Part shown: positions 38,620 through 48,501 of the stretch, one piece after another | Layout: each line of letters opens with the position of its first letter | Position numbering within the stretch: position 1 is the stretch's first letter | NCBI GenBank assembly: GCA_014378105.1 | Contig: JACMOI010000052.1 | Span: forward strand, 1 to 64,000 | From: Pseudopedobacter sp. | Lineage (GTDB): Bacteria > Bacteroidota > Bacteroidia > Sphingobacteriales > Sphingobacteriaceae | DNA length: 64,000 bases | Reading direction: 5' to 3' | Program-made: the position numbers and the translations under genes | The notes under the pieces: generated by a model | What the model saw: the letters and a program-made list of their open reading frames with translations, nothing else | The model's database searches: none | Told to the model about the DNA's origin: nothing

Positions 38620-40461
38620 ATGTGCGGAATTGTTGGTTACATAGGGTATAGAGATGCTTATCCTATTATTATTAAAGGGTTACACCGATTAGAATACAGA
38701 GGTTATGATAGTGCTGGAGTTGCACTTCTTAACGAAAATGATAAATTAAATATCTATAAAAAAGCTGGTAAAGTCAGTAATTTAGAAAATTTCATTTCAG
38801 ATCAAGATGCCTCAGGACATATAGGTATGGGTCATACACGTTGGGCAACTCATGGCGAGCCTAATGACAGGAACTCTCACCCTCATCAATCTGGCAATGA
38901 AAAGCTAGCTATCATTCACAATGGTATCATAGAGAATTATGGTCCAATTAAAGAAGAATTGATTTCTAGAGGTCATGTCTTTATAAGCGACACCGATACA
39001 GAAGTATTAATCCACTTAATAGAAGATATCCAAAAAGAAGCTTGTTTAGATCTTAAAGAAGCCGTTAGGGTAGCTTTAAACGAAGTTATTGGCGCCTATG
39101 CTATTGTTATTATGAGCAAAGACAATCCAAATCAGCTAATAGCCGCTAGAAAAGGAAGTCCGATGGTAATTGGAGTGGGTGAAAAAGAATACTTTATCGC
39201 TTCTGATGCGACACCAATTGTAGAATATACAAAGAATGTCATTTACTTAAACGATAATGAAATTGCTTATATCGATGAAAATGAAATCCTGATTAAGACC
39301 ATAGATAACGTTATACAAACCCCTTATGTTCATGAGCTAGAATTGAAGTTGGAGATGTTGGAGAAGGGCGGGTATGATCATTTTATGTTGAAAGAGATCT
39401 ACGAACAACCGAGATCAATTCATGATTGTATGCGTGGTCGTATTTATCCATTAACAGGAAAAGTACAACTAGGAGGAATAAAAGACTATGCAGATAAGTT
39501 TAAAAATGCAGATAGGATTATCATTGTAGCTTGTGGAACTTCATGGCATGCTGGCCTAGTTGGAGAATATCTAATAGAGGAATATGCGAGAATACCAGTT
39601 GAAGTTGAATACGCTTCTGAATTTAGATATAGAAATCCTATTATTTCAGAAAAGGATATCGTAATTGCTATTTCACAATCTGGGGAAACAGCAGATACCA
39701 TGGCCGCTATAGAATTAGCAAAAGAAAAAGGGGCAACAATTTTGGGGATTTGTAATGTAGTTGGCTCTTCAATACCTAGATTAACTCATGCTGGAGTTTA
39801 TACTCACGCCGGGCCAGAGATTGGTGTAGCATCAACAAAAGCATTTACTGCTCAAGTAACCGCACTCACTTTGATGGCTTTTTACATGGCTCAAACTAAA
39901 GGAACTTTGTCTCAAAGCAAGTTGATTAACTTATTAACTGAGCTTGAAAGAATCCCTAAACTTGTTGAAAAAGCATTATTATCAAACGATTTAATTCTAG
40001 AGATCGCCAAAAAATTCAAAGATTCCAGAAATGCCTTGTTTTTAGGACGAGGAAGCGGCTTTCCTGTTGCACTAGAAGGCGCATTAAAATTAAAAGAAAT
40101 TTCATATATACATGCTGAAGGTTACCCCGCAGCAGAAATGAAACATGGACCAATTGCTTTAATTGATGAAGAAATGCCCGTAATTGTTATTGCAACCAAA
40201 AACTCATCTTATGAAAAAGTAATATCCAATATTCAGGAAGTGAAAGCAAGAAAAGGCGTTGTACTGGCGATTGTAACTGAAGGAGATACTGAAGTGAGAG
40301 CTATGGCAGATTATACGATTGAAATCCCTCATACCGATGAAGCGTTTTTACCCTTGATAGCTACCATCCCATTACAACTACTATCCTATCATATCGCTTT
40401 ATTAAGAGGCTGCAATGTTGATCAGCCACGAAATTTAGCTAAATCAGTAACAGTAGAATAA
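38620..40461 (+). CDS. glmS: Glutamine--fructose-6-phosphate aminotransferase (isomerizing)
   Basis: MCGIVGYIGYRDAYPIIIKGLHRLEYRGYDSAG; ends DQPRNLAKSVTVE. Confidence 0.98.
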   Translation: MCGIVGYIGYRDAYPIIIKGLHRLEYRGYDSAGVALLNENDKLNIYKKAGKVSNLENFISDQDASGHIGMGHTRWATHGEPNDRNSHPHQSGNEKLAIIHNGIIENYGPIKEELISRGHVFISDTDTEVLIHLIEDIQKEACLDLKEAVRVALNEVIGAYAIVIMSKDNPNQLIAARKGSPMVIGVGEKEYFIASDATPIVEYTKNVIYLNDNEIAYIDENEILIKTIDNVIQTPYVHELELKLEMLEKGGYDHFMLKEIYEQPRSIHDCMRGRIYPLTGKVQLGGIKDYADKFKNADRIIIVACGTSWHAGLVGEYLIEEYARIPVEVEYASEFRYRNPIISEKDIVIAISQSGETADTMAAIELAKEKGATILGICNVVGSSIPRLTHAGVYTHAGPEIGVASTKAFTAQVTALTLMAFYMAQTKGTLSQSKLINLLTELERIPKLVEKALLSNDLILEIAKKFKDSRNALFLGRGSGFPVALEGALKLKEISYIHAEGYPAAEMKHGPIALIDEEMPVIVIATKNSSYEKVISNIQEVKARKGVVLAIVTEGDTEVRAMADYTIEIPHTDEAFLPLIATIPLQLLSYHIALLRGCNVDQPRNLAKSVTVE

Positions 40462-40496
40462 AATAAGAAAGGAGCTTTAAAGCTCCTTTCTTATTT
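40461..40496. terminator. Intrinsic terminator after glmS
   Basis: AAATAAGAAAGGAGCTTTAAAGCTCCTTTCTTATTT, 36-bp perfect palindrome. Confidence 0.85.
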
Positions 40497-40541
40497 ATTG
40501 ATATTTTTTTCTGTTCACATAGTATTTTTCTATATTGGGAT

Positions 40542-41471
40542 ATGACTATTGTTCAATTAGAATATGCCGTAGCGGTTGATACCTACAGAAGTTTTGTTCT
40601 AGCAGCCGAAAAATGTTTTGTTACTCAACCGACTTTAAGTATGCAAATCCAAAAACTAGAAGAGCATATTGGCGTAAAATTATTTGATCGATCTAGACAA
40701 CCCGTTATCCCAACAGAAATTGGAGTAGAAATAATTGAGCAGGCTAGAAAGATTTTACAGGAAAGCTATAAAATTAAAGAGATTATTGAGGAAAGAAAAG
40801 GTGAACTCGCAGGCGAATTAAAAATTGGAGTAATCCCAACCATAGCACCTTATTTATTGCCGAGAGTTATCGGAGGTTTTATAGAGAAATACCCGAAAGT
40901 TAAGCTTACGATTTCTGAGTTAACGACAGAAAGTATCATCCATCAAATTAAAGTGGGTTTGTTAGATTGTGGAATTTTAGCAACTCCTTTAGACGAAACA
41001 CTCATCATTGAAAGACCTGTTTTTTACGAGAATTTTGTGAGCTACCTCTCTAAAAGTAGCCCGATTTTTAAGAAAAAAGCAATAACTACTGATGATTTAG
41101 ATGTGGATAATCTGTGGTTACTCAATGATGGACATTGCATGAGGAATCAAGTTCTAAATATTTGCCAGCACAAGAAATCAAATCATGCTCAATTAGATTA
41201 TAACACAGGAAGCATCGAGACACTCATCAAAATGGTGGATTTGAATAATGGAATCACCATTCTTCCTGAGCTTTCTATACAAGATTTTTCTATTAAACAA
41301 ATGGATAAAATCAGATATTTTAAATCTCCAGAACCTAGTAGAGAAGTGAGTATTGTTACCCATAAAAACTTTATTAAGAAGAGAGTAATTGATGCTTTAG
41401 AAATTGAGATTTTAAACAGCGTTCCTAAACGTATGAAGTCTAAAAAGAAAAAAGAGATTATTGCAATATAG
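40542..41471 (+). CDS. oxyR: LysR-type hydrogen peroxide sensor OxyR
   Basis: N-terminal LysR HTH; NDGHCMRNQVLNIC retains the two OxyR redox cysteines with the same spacing as C199/C208. Confidence 0.9.
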   Translation: MTIVQLEYAVAVDTYRSFVLAAEKCFVTQPTLSMQIQKLEEHIGVKLFDRSRQPVIPTEIGVEIIEQARKILQESYKIKEIIEERKGELAGELKIGVIPTIAPYLLPRVIGGFIEKYPKVKLTISELTTESIIHQIKVGLLDCGILATPLDETLIIERPVFYENFVSYLSKSSPIFKKKAITTDDLDVDNLWLLNDGHCMRNQVLNICQHKKSNHAQLDYNTGSIETLIKMVDLNNGITILPELSIQDFSIKQMDKIRYFKSPEPSREVSIVTHKNFIKKRVIDALEIEILNSVPKRMKSKKKKEIIAI

Positions 41472-41489
41472 CGTAGCAGTATATGTTAA

Positions 41490-41540
41490 ATAAACCCAAT
41501 GAAAACAATAGTCTCTAATTTTTGTAAAAATCGAGACTCA
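41490..41540. repeat. Intergenic REP-like hairpin element
   Basis: AGTCTCtAATTTTT-gta-AAAATcGAGACT (41510-41538); context aaacccaa.gaaaacaatag resembles the 28.9 kb element. Confidence 0.5.
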
Positions 41541-41640
41541 TTCATACTGTTGGTCTATTCCACTCAACACGGCATAGGCTTTGCTTTTCTAAATAAATTT
41601 AAATCAATCAACATTATTTAGAATTTGAGGTTATTAGTTT

Positions 41641-42669
41641 ATGTCCAAGAAGCCCCTTTTAGAATTTAACCAGAATGGGATTTACTGTCCTGAAGGTGAT
41701 TTTTATATTGATCCCTGGCGACCCGTTAAAGATGCGGTGATTACTCATGGACATAGCGACCATGCTAAATGGGGACACCAAAAATATTTAGCACATACAC
41801 TTTCAAGAGAGATTTTATATTACAGGTTGGGGGAAATCAATCTGGAAACTATGGATTATGGGGAAAGTCGAACCAAAAATGGCGTGACAATTACTTTTTA
41901 TCCTGCTGGTCATATTCCAGGTTCAGCTCAAATTAGGCTTGAATACAAAGGTGAAATATGGGTGGTTTCTGGAGATTACAAAACTGAAGATGATGGTTTA
42001 TGTACGCCCTTTGAACCTATAAAATGTCATTCATTTATATCGGAATGTACTTTTGGAATGCCAGTTTATACATGGCAGCCGCAGGCAGAGATTTTTAAAG
42101 GCATTAACGATTGGTGGGCTCAAAATAAATCGGAAGGAAAAACTGCTGTTTTAGCAGGATATTCTTTAGGAAAAGCACAACGGATTCTTCAAAATTTAGA
42201 CTTAAACATTGGTAAAATTTATGCTCATGGGGCAATCCAAAATTCTAATGAAGCTTTAATCAGAAATGGAATAAAACTAAATCCTTCCAAACTAATTACC
42301 GCAGCAACCACCAAAGAAGAATTAAAAGGAAATATCGTCATCTGTCCTCCATCGGCCATTGGTACACCATGGATGCGAAAGATGAATCCTTATAGTTTTG
42401 GCTATTGCTCGGGTTGGATGGCGATTCGTGGGGCGAAAAGAAGAAGAGCTGCAGACAGAGGTTTTGTACTTTCCGATCATGCCGATTGGGATGGATTAAT
42501 TTCGGCAATAAAAGCGACTGAATGCGAAACTGTTTACCTCACACATGGCTACACTGCCTCTTTTAGTAAATATTTAAGAGAAATGGGTTATGATGCAAGG
42601 GAAGCGAAAACTTTATATGGGAATGAGGAGGAGAATGAAATAGGAGAAGCGAAGGGAGAAATTTCATGA
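41641..42669 (+). CDS. Ligase-associated DNA exonuclease (metallo-beta-lactamase fold)
   Basis: VITHGHSDHAKWGH; AGHIPGSAQIRLEY; SDHADWDGLI; gene trio context. Confidence 0.92.
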   Translation: MSKKPLLEFNQNGIYCPEGDFYIDPWRPVKDAVITHGHSDHAKWGHQKYLAHTLSREILYYRLGEINLETMDYGESRTKNGVTITFYPAGHIPGSAQIRLEYKGEIWVVSGDYKTEDDGLCTPFEPIKCHSFISECTFGMPVYTWQPQAEIFKGINDWWAQNKSEGKTAVLAGYSLGKAQRILQNLDLNIGKIYAHGAIQNSNEALIRNGIKLNPSKLITAATTKEELKGNIVICPPSAIGTPWMRKMNPYSFGYCSGWMAIRGAKRRRAADRGFVLSDHADWDGLISAIKATECETVYLTHGYTASFSKYLREMGYDAREAKTLYGNEEENEIGEAKGEIS

Positions 42670-44288
42670 AAGCCTTTGCTCAACTTTTCCTTTCTTTAGA
42701 TGAAACCAACAAAACCAATGAAAAGGTAAAGGTGATTAAAGATTATTTGCTAGCTGTATCTGATGAAGATAAAATACAGATGTTGGCTCTTTTTACTGGC
42801 AGAAAACCTAAAAGACCCATCAACTCTACAAAATTAAAAGAATGGGCTTTAGAATTGAGTCAAATCCCTGATTGGCTTTTTAGAGAAAGTTATGACGTAG
42901 TTGGTGATTTAGCCGAAACGCTTTCTCTACTATTACCTGAATCAAAAAATCGGGAAAATAAAAGTTTATCTGCCTGGATTCAAGAAATCAATAAAATTAG
43001 AAAGCTTAACGATGAGTTTAAAAAATCCTGGTTGCTAAATTCGCTAAACAAAATGACACGACAAGAGAAGTTCGTCTTCTTTAAATTACTGACTGGTAGT
43101 TTTAGAGTGGGTGTTTCGCAAAATTTGGTTGTCAAAGCCCTATCAGAAATTGCAAATTTAGAACCCGCTACACTTACACACCGTATCATGGGAAATTGGG
43201 AACCCGCTACTTTTTCTTATCAGGATTTAGTTGCCGAAGAAGATGGAACATCGGATATTTCCAGACCATACCCATTCTTTCTCGCTTACCCCATTCAGGA
43301 AACTTCAGAAAAGCATAAAACCATAGAAGAGCTTCAAAATGAACTAGGCAATGCCGATGATTGGCAAGCTGAATTTAAATGGGACGGCATCAGAGCACAA
43401 TTGATTAAAAGAAATGATGAAATTTTTATCTGGAGCAGAGGAGAAGAATTAGCAACCGATAAATTTCCAGAGCTACATCCTTTTATAATGGATTTACCAA
43501 ATGGAACAGTGTTGGATGGGGAGATTTTAGCTTTTAAGGATAACCAGCCTCTATCATTTAATATCCTTCAAACTCGCATCGGAAGAAAAACAATTTCGAA
43601 GAAAATGTTGATTGATAATCCTGTAGCCTTTATCGCTTATGATGCGATGGAATTTTCTGGGGAAGATATCAGAAGTAAGAACCAAGAAGCAAGGCGAGAG
43701 ATTTTGCAGCAAATTCAAAACAATTCTTCCAATCAGGATATATTCAGAATTTCAGAAATTATTAAGACCAACGACTGGGATTTTTTAGCTCAGGAAAGAG
43801 AACGCTCCAGAGATTTATTAGCGGAAGGCTTAATGCTGAAAAGAAAATCGGCAACTTACCAAGCGGGTAGAAAACGTGGTGATTGGTGGAAGTGGAAAAT
43901 GGACCCTCTTTCTGTAGACGCAGTGATGATTTATGCGCAAAAAGGTCATGGTCGCAGAGCAGATTTATACACCGATTATACTTTTGCCGTTTGGGATGGC
44001 GATAAATTGGTACCTATTGCCAAAGCCTATTCTGGTTTAACAGATGCTGAAATCAGAAAAGTGGATGCGTTTGTAAAGCGTAATACCTTAGAAAAATTCG
44101 GACCCGTAAGAACTGTAAAAGCCGAGCTGGTTTTTGAAATTGGCTTTGAAGGAATCAACCGTTCCTCTCGACATAAATCCGGCGTAGCCTTACGCTTTCC
44201 AAGAATCTTACGTTGGAGAACCGATAAGAAAATGGAAGAAGCCGATACCTTGGAAAGTTTAATCGCTTTATTGCCTGATGAAAACTAA
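42666..44288 (+). CDS. ATP-dependent DNA ligase
   Basis: EFKWDGIRAQLIKR (KxDG motif), GTVLDGEIL, AEGLMLKRKSATYQAGRKRGDWWKWK. Confidence 0.95.
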   Translation: MKAFAQLFLSLDETNKTNEKVKVIKDYLLAVSDEDKIQMLALFTGRKPKRPINSTKLKEWALELSQIPDWLFRESYDVVGDLAETLSLLLPESKNRENKSLSAWIQEINKIRKLNDEFKKSWLLNSLNKMTRQEKFVFFKLLTGSFRVGVSQNLVVKALSEIANLEPATLTHRIMGNWEPATFSYQDLVAEEDGTSDISRPYPFFLAYPIQETSEKHKTIEELQNELGNADDWQAEFKWDGIRAQLIKRNDEIFIWSRGEELATDKFPELHPFIMDLPNGTVLDGEILAFKDNQPLSFNILQTRIGRKTISKKMLIDNPVAFIAYDAMEFSGEDIRSKNQEARREILQQIQNNSSNQDIFRISEIIKTNDWDFLAQERERSRDLLAEGLMLKRKSATYQAGRKRGDWWKWKMDPLSVDAVMIYAQKGHGRRADLYTDYTFAVWDGDKLVPIAKAYSGLTDAEIRKVDAFVKRNTLEKFGPVRTVKAELVFEIGFEGINRSSRHKSGVALRFPRILRWRTDKKMEEADTLESLIALLPDEN

Positions 44289-46812
44289 AGGCGAACAAAT
44301 CGTCCAAAACTGGTATAAAACCAAGAAATGGCAACAATTTCCTTTTCAGCAGGAGATGATGGAGTCTTACCTTTCGGATTTTTCAGGATTACTAAATGCC
44401 CCAACTGGTAGTGGTAAAACTTTCGCTATGTTTTTGCCTTTTCTGGCAGATTATATCAATCAACATCCAGAAGATTATCAGCACAAAAAAAATAATGGGC
44501 TACAACTTTTATGGATTACTCCACTGAGAGCTTTAACCAACGATATCCAAAAGGCCATGCAATCCGTAGTGGATGATTTAGAAATTCCTTGGAAAATTGG
44601 AGCTAGAACGGGGGATACTTCCACTGCTGATAAACAAGCCATCAAACGTAAACCACCAGAAGTTTTATTGACTACGCCAGAAAGTTTACACCTCATGATT
44701 GCTCAAAAAGAATATCCTAAAACCTTTGAGCAGCTGCAATTGGTGGTAATTGATGAGTGGCATGAATTATTAGGAACAAAACGTGGTGTTCAGGTAGAAT
44801 TAGGGTTATCCCGTTTGAAAAGCTTGAAAAGTTGGAAGTCCGAAGACCGAAGACCGAAGACCAATAATTCTTCACATCTAACATCGGACCTCAGACTTCT
44901 GACCTCAGACCTCAAAATCTGGGGCATCAGCGCAACAATTGGAAACTTAGAACAAGCAGTACAGGTTTTGTTGGGACCAAATTTTCCGGAAGAAAAAACC
45001 AGAATGGTAAGGGCGAAAATTGCTAAGAAATTAGATATTCAATCCATCATTCCAGAAAATGTAGAAAAATACAGTTGGGCTGGGCATATTGGGTTGAAGC
45101 TTTTACCCGAGGTGATGCAAATTGTTGCAGACAGTAAAACCACTTTAATCTTCACCAATACCAGAGCACAATCAGAAATTTGGTATCATGCCATTTTAGA
45201 CAGTTATCCCGAATATGCTGGCGTCATTGCCATGCACCATGGCTCCTTAGATAACGAATTACGGAGTTGGGTAGAACAAGCTTTACATGCTGCCATTTTA
45301 AAGGTGGTGGTTTGTACTTCTAGTTTAGATTTAGGTGTCGATTTTCGTCCTGTTGATACGGTGATTCAAATCGGTAGTCCCAAAGGTGTCGCCCGCTTTA
45401 TGCAAAGAGCGGGAAGAAGTGGACATTCGCCCGGAGCTACCTCCAAAGCTTATTTTGTGCCCACTCATTCCTTAGAATTGTTAGAAGGAGCTGCTCTAAA
45501 ATATGGTATCAAGAACGAAATATTCGAAAGTCGCGATCCTATTTTATTGGCTTATGATGTATTGATCCAGTATTTGGTGACACTAGCTGTTTCTGAGGGC
45601 TTTAGAGCCGAAGCAACTTATAAAGAAATCATCAGCACTTTTGCTTACGCCGATTTATCTCGAAAAGAGTTTCATGATATTTTAGAATTCATCTCTCGTG
45701 GCGGAAAATCTTTAAGTGCTTATGACGAGTTTTTAAAAGTAGAAATCGAAGAAGGTTTGTTTAAAGTAAATGATAAGCGAGTAGCTATGCGGCACCGCTT
45801 AAGCATGGGAACCATTACGGGTGATGTAAATATTCGAGTGAAATTTCAGAGTGGTGGCAGTTTAGGTTCGGTGGAAGAAAGTTTCATTTCGAGGTTGAAA
45901 GTTGGAGACACTTTTTGGTTTGCGGGCAGGAGTTTAGAGTTTATCCAACTCAAAGAAATGACCGCTTATGTGAAAATCAGTAAAAATAAAAAAGGGCAAA
46001 TCGCCAGCTGGAATGGAAGTAGAATGCCTTTATCTTCTCAATTATCGGCTGTTTTTAGAGAAAAACTAGATGAAGTTTCGATGGGATTAGAAGAAGATGA
46101 AGAAATTGTCGCTTTACGTCCACTTTTCGAAAGGCAAATGCAGCAGTCACATCTGCCAAATAAGTTTGAATTTTTAATGGAAAAAGTAGAAACCAGAGAT
46201 GGCTTTCATTATTTCTTTTTCCCATTTGAAGGTCGATTAGTCCATGAGGGTTTAGCCTCTCTTTTTGCTTTCAGAATGACGAAATTAAAAAGCGCTACCT
46301 TCTCTATTGCCATGAATGACTATGGTTTTGAATTGTTATCGGATCAACCTATACCTATTGAAGAAGCAATTGGCTACAATGTGTTTGGCGAAGAGAACCT
46401 GGCTAATGATCTGTTAAACAGTCTTAATGCTGCGGAGATGGCCCGCAGAAAATTTAGAGATATTGCTAGTATTGCCGGACTGGTATTTCAGGGATATCCG
46501 GGCAAAAATATAAAAAGCAAACATTTACAGGCTTCTTCGGCATTATTTTTTGAGGTGTTTAAAGATAATGAGCCCAATAATTTACTGCTTAAGCAAGCCT
46601 ATGAAGAAGTTCTTTACCTTCAGTTGGAAGAAGTGAGACTAAGAAATGCGCTCCGCAGAATAAATGCATCAAAAATTATTATAACTCAGATTAAAAGTCC
46701 TTCACCATTTTCTTTTCCAATACTGGTAGATAGTTTAAGGGAAAAGGTTACAAGTGAAACATTAGAAGACAGAATAAAAAAGATGCAGTTAAGCTACACA
46801 AAGCTTAAATAA
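44278..46812 (+). CDS. Ligase-associated DNA damage response DEXH-box helicase (Lhr-like)
   Basis: APTGSGKTFAMFLP; IDEWHELLGTKRGVQVELGLSRL; WGISATIGNLEQA; QRAGRSGHSPG; overlaps ligase ORF. Confidence 0.95.
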   Translation: MKTKGEQIVQNWYKTKKWQQFPFQQEMMESYLSDFSGLLNAPTGSGKTFAMFLPFLADYINQHPEDYQHKKNNGLQLLWITPLRALTNDIQKAMQSVVDDLEIPWKIGARTGDTSTADKQAIKRKPPEVLLTTPESLHLMIAQKEYPKTFEQLQLVVIDEWHELLGTKRGVQVELGLSRLKSLKSWKSEDRRPKTNNSSHLTSDLRLLTSDLKIWGISATIGNLEQAVQVLLGPNFPEEKTRMVRAKIAKKLDIQSIIPENVEKYSWAGHIGLKLLPEVMQIVADSKTTLIFTNTRAQSEIWYHAILDSYPEYAGVIAMHHGSLDNELRSWVEQALHAAILKVVVCTSSLDLGVDFRPVDTVIQIGSPKGVARFMQRAGRSGHSPGATSKAYFVPTHSLELLEGAALKYGIKNEIFESRDPILLAYDVLIQYLVTLAVSEGFRAEATYKEIISTFAYADLSRKEFHDILEFISRGGKSLSAYDEFLKVEIEEGLFKVNDKRVAMRHRLSMGTITGDVNIRVKFQSGGSLGSVEESFISRLKVGDTFWFAGRSLEFIQLKEMTAYVKISKNKKGQIASWNGSRMPLSSQLSAVFREKLDEVSMGLEEDEEIVALRPLFERQMQQSHLPNKFEFLMEKVETRDGFHYFFFPFEGRLVHEGLASLFAFRMTKLKSATFSIAMNDYGFELLSDQPIPIEEAIGYNVFGEENLANDLLNSLNAAEMARRKFRDIASIAGLVFQGYPGKNIKSKHLQASSALFFEVFKDNEPNNLLLKQAYEEVLYLQLEEVRLRNALRRINASKIIITQIKSPSPFSFPILVDSLREKVTSETLEDRIKKMQLSYTKLK
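44838..44913 (+). repeat. 7-bp-periodic repeat insertion inside helicase CDS
   Basis: Left arm gtccgaagaccgaagaccgaagacc (44838-44862) and right arm cggacctcagacttctgacctcagacctc (44885-44913). Confidence 0.8.
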
Positions 46813-46912
46813 GACAATACCATTAAAAATGTTGATATTTACGGTTGAAAAGTATAAGGCAGATTGCCATAACTTTGCAGAATAACATAGCTTTTTTGCT
46901 TTAGCAAATTTG

Positions 46913-46942
46913 TTGTCGTCATTAAATTATCTCTTACATTTG
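46913..46942 (+). promoter_or_regulatory. Putative Bacteroidota promoter (TTG - N19 - TACATTTG) for TPR gene
   Basis: TTG 46913-46915 and TACATTTG 46935-46942 match the -33/-7 pattern. Confidence 0.55.
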
Positions 46943-47061
46943 TCATTAACCTAAAAATAAAAAAGTAGTTAAGCTAGCCCTATAACAATTTACACTGACT
47001 TATAGTTGGTTCAAAATTTGCAAAAGGAAGTTAAAACACTCAAATTAAAATTTCAAAAATT

Positions 47062-48450
47062 ATGAAAAAATTAATGTTAACAGTAGTCGCACTTGCGTCT
47101 TTGCAAGTCTTTGCTCAGAACAGCAATATAGAGAGTGCTGCAATTTATTTAAGGAATGGTGAAATGGAAGATGCAAAAAAAGCAATTGATGCAGCAGTTC
47201 TTCATCCTGAAACCAAAAATGATCCGAAGGCATGGTTTTTTTATACTGCGGTTTACGATACACTTTATGTAAATCCGCTTTATGCCAATATAATGGGTAA
47301 CGATATTGAGGAGAAGTTTTTTTATGCCTGTAAAAAATGTATTGAAACGGATGTGAAGAAACGTTATGAAAGTTATTGTAAGGATCAGGCAATTATTAAT
47401 AGTGCCTTTAGGAGTTTTAACAGAGGAGTATCTGCCAACCAGCAAAAAGATTATAAAACGGCTTTAAAATTTTATCAAATGGTATTAGAGGTTTTGCCTT
47501 ATGATAAGAATGAAGATCTGAAAAAAAATAATCTTTCTGAAAAGAATGTATATTTATATATGGCAAATGCTGCCGTGCAAGGTGGAGATAAACAAAACGG
47601 CAAAAAATACCTGCAAAAATTAATGGACCTAAATTACGATGACCATTTAATTTATATGCAAATGGCAACTTTATACCTGGAAGAGTCCGATACTACCTCA
47701 GCTATGAAATTTATTGATAAGGGCCGGGAGAAATATCCTACAGAAAAAGACCTGATTACCCAAGAGCTTAACATTTACCTGGTTCAGGGACGGCAGGATA
47801 TTCTTATAAATAAACTGAATTCTGCTCTCGATATCAATCCTGATGATATTACTTTACTATTTGTGCGTGGTTCGGTACTTGATAATTTTGCCAATGAGCA
47901 TTTAAAGAAGTATAAACACGAAAGAGATACCGCTACAATTTTGAAACGTAAAATTTCTACAGAAAAAATACCGGCCAAGAAAACAGCCATGGCTACCTCC
48001 TATACCAATTTTACGAAAGCAGCGGAGCTAAATCTTAAATTAAGCAAGGAAAATGTTGTTAAAGCAGAAACAGATTACAAGAAAGTAACCGAGTTAAATC
48101 CTGATTATATTGATGCGTTTTTTAATTTGGGTGCCTTAAACAACAATAGAAGTACAGAAATTGTAGAAAAGATAAACGATTTGCCCAATTCAATTTCGCA
48201 GGCAGAATATGACAAAAAATACAATGTATTGAAATTGCAAAAAGATTCGATTTTAAAAACCGCACTGGGATATTTTAGTCAGGCATTAGCTATAGCTGAA
48301 GCAAAGGGCGAAGACACACCTGAAAAGAAAAAGGAAAAATATGCTTATTTGAGAGATATACTTTACAGCATGCAACAAGTTTATGCAAATTTGGGTGATG
48401 AAAAGAAAACAATGGAAATGAAAAAAAGAAAAGAGGGTTATGAGTTATAG
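47062..48450 (+). CDS. Tetratricopeptide repeat protein with signal peptide
   Basis: MKKLMLTVVALASLQVFAQ signal; repeated TPR-like helices (e.g. FNRGVSANQQKDYKTALKFYQMVLEVLP; TDYKKVTELNPDYIDAFFNLGAL). Confidence 0.88.
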   Translation: MKKLMLTVVALASLQVFAQNSNIESAAIYLRNGEMEDAKKAIDAAVLHPETKNDPKAWFFYTAVYDTLYVNPLYANIMGNDIEEKFFYACKKCIETDVKKRYESYCKDQAIINSAFRSFNRGVSANQQKDYKTALKFYQMVLEVLPYDKNEDLKKNNLSEKNVYLYMANAAVQGGDKQNGKKYLQKLMDLNYDDHLIYMQMATLYLEESDTTSAMKFIDKGREKYPTEKDLITQELNIYLVQGRQDILINKLNSALDINPDDITLLFVRGSVLDNFANEHLKKYKHERDTATILKRKISTEKIPAKKTAMATSYTNFTKAAELNLKLSKENVVKAETDYKKVTELNPDYIDAFFNLGALNNNRSTEIVEKINDLPNSISQAEYDKKYNVLKLQKDSILKTALGYFSQALAIAEAKGEDTPEKKKEKYAYLRDILYSMQQVYANLGDEKKTMEMKKRKEGYEL

Positions 48451-48471
48451 GATTTGATTTTTGATTAATTA

Positions 48472-48501
48472 CAAAAAAACCGGATCACTCCGGTTTTTTT
48501 G
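48472..48501. terminator. Intrinsic terminator after TPR gene
   Basis: CAAAAAAACCGGAtcacTCCGGTTTTTTTG. Confidence 0.85.

Noticed and set aside
44838-44913. CRISPR-like array in the helicase repeat
   Set aside because: Period is 7 bp with no spacers; a microsatellite/REP-type structure, not CRISPR.
47060-47990. Minus-strand ORFs (110, 98, 83, 68 aa) inside the TPR gene
   Set aside because: Antisense to a clear TPR/signal-peptide CDS; no domain signal.
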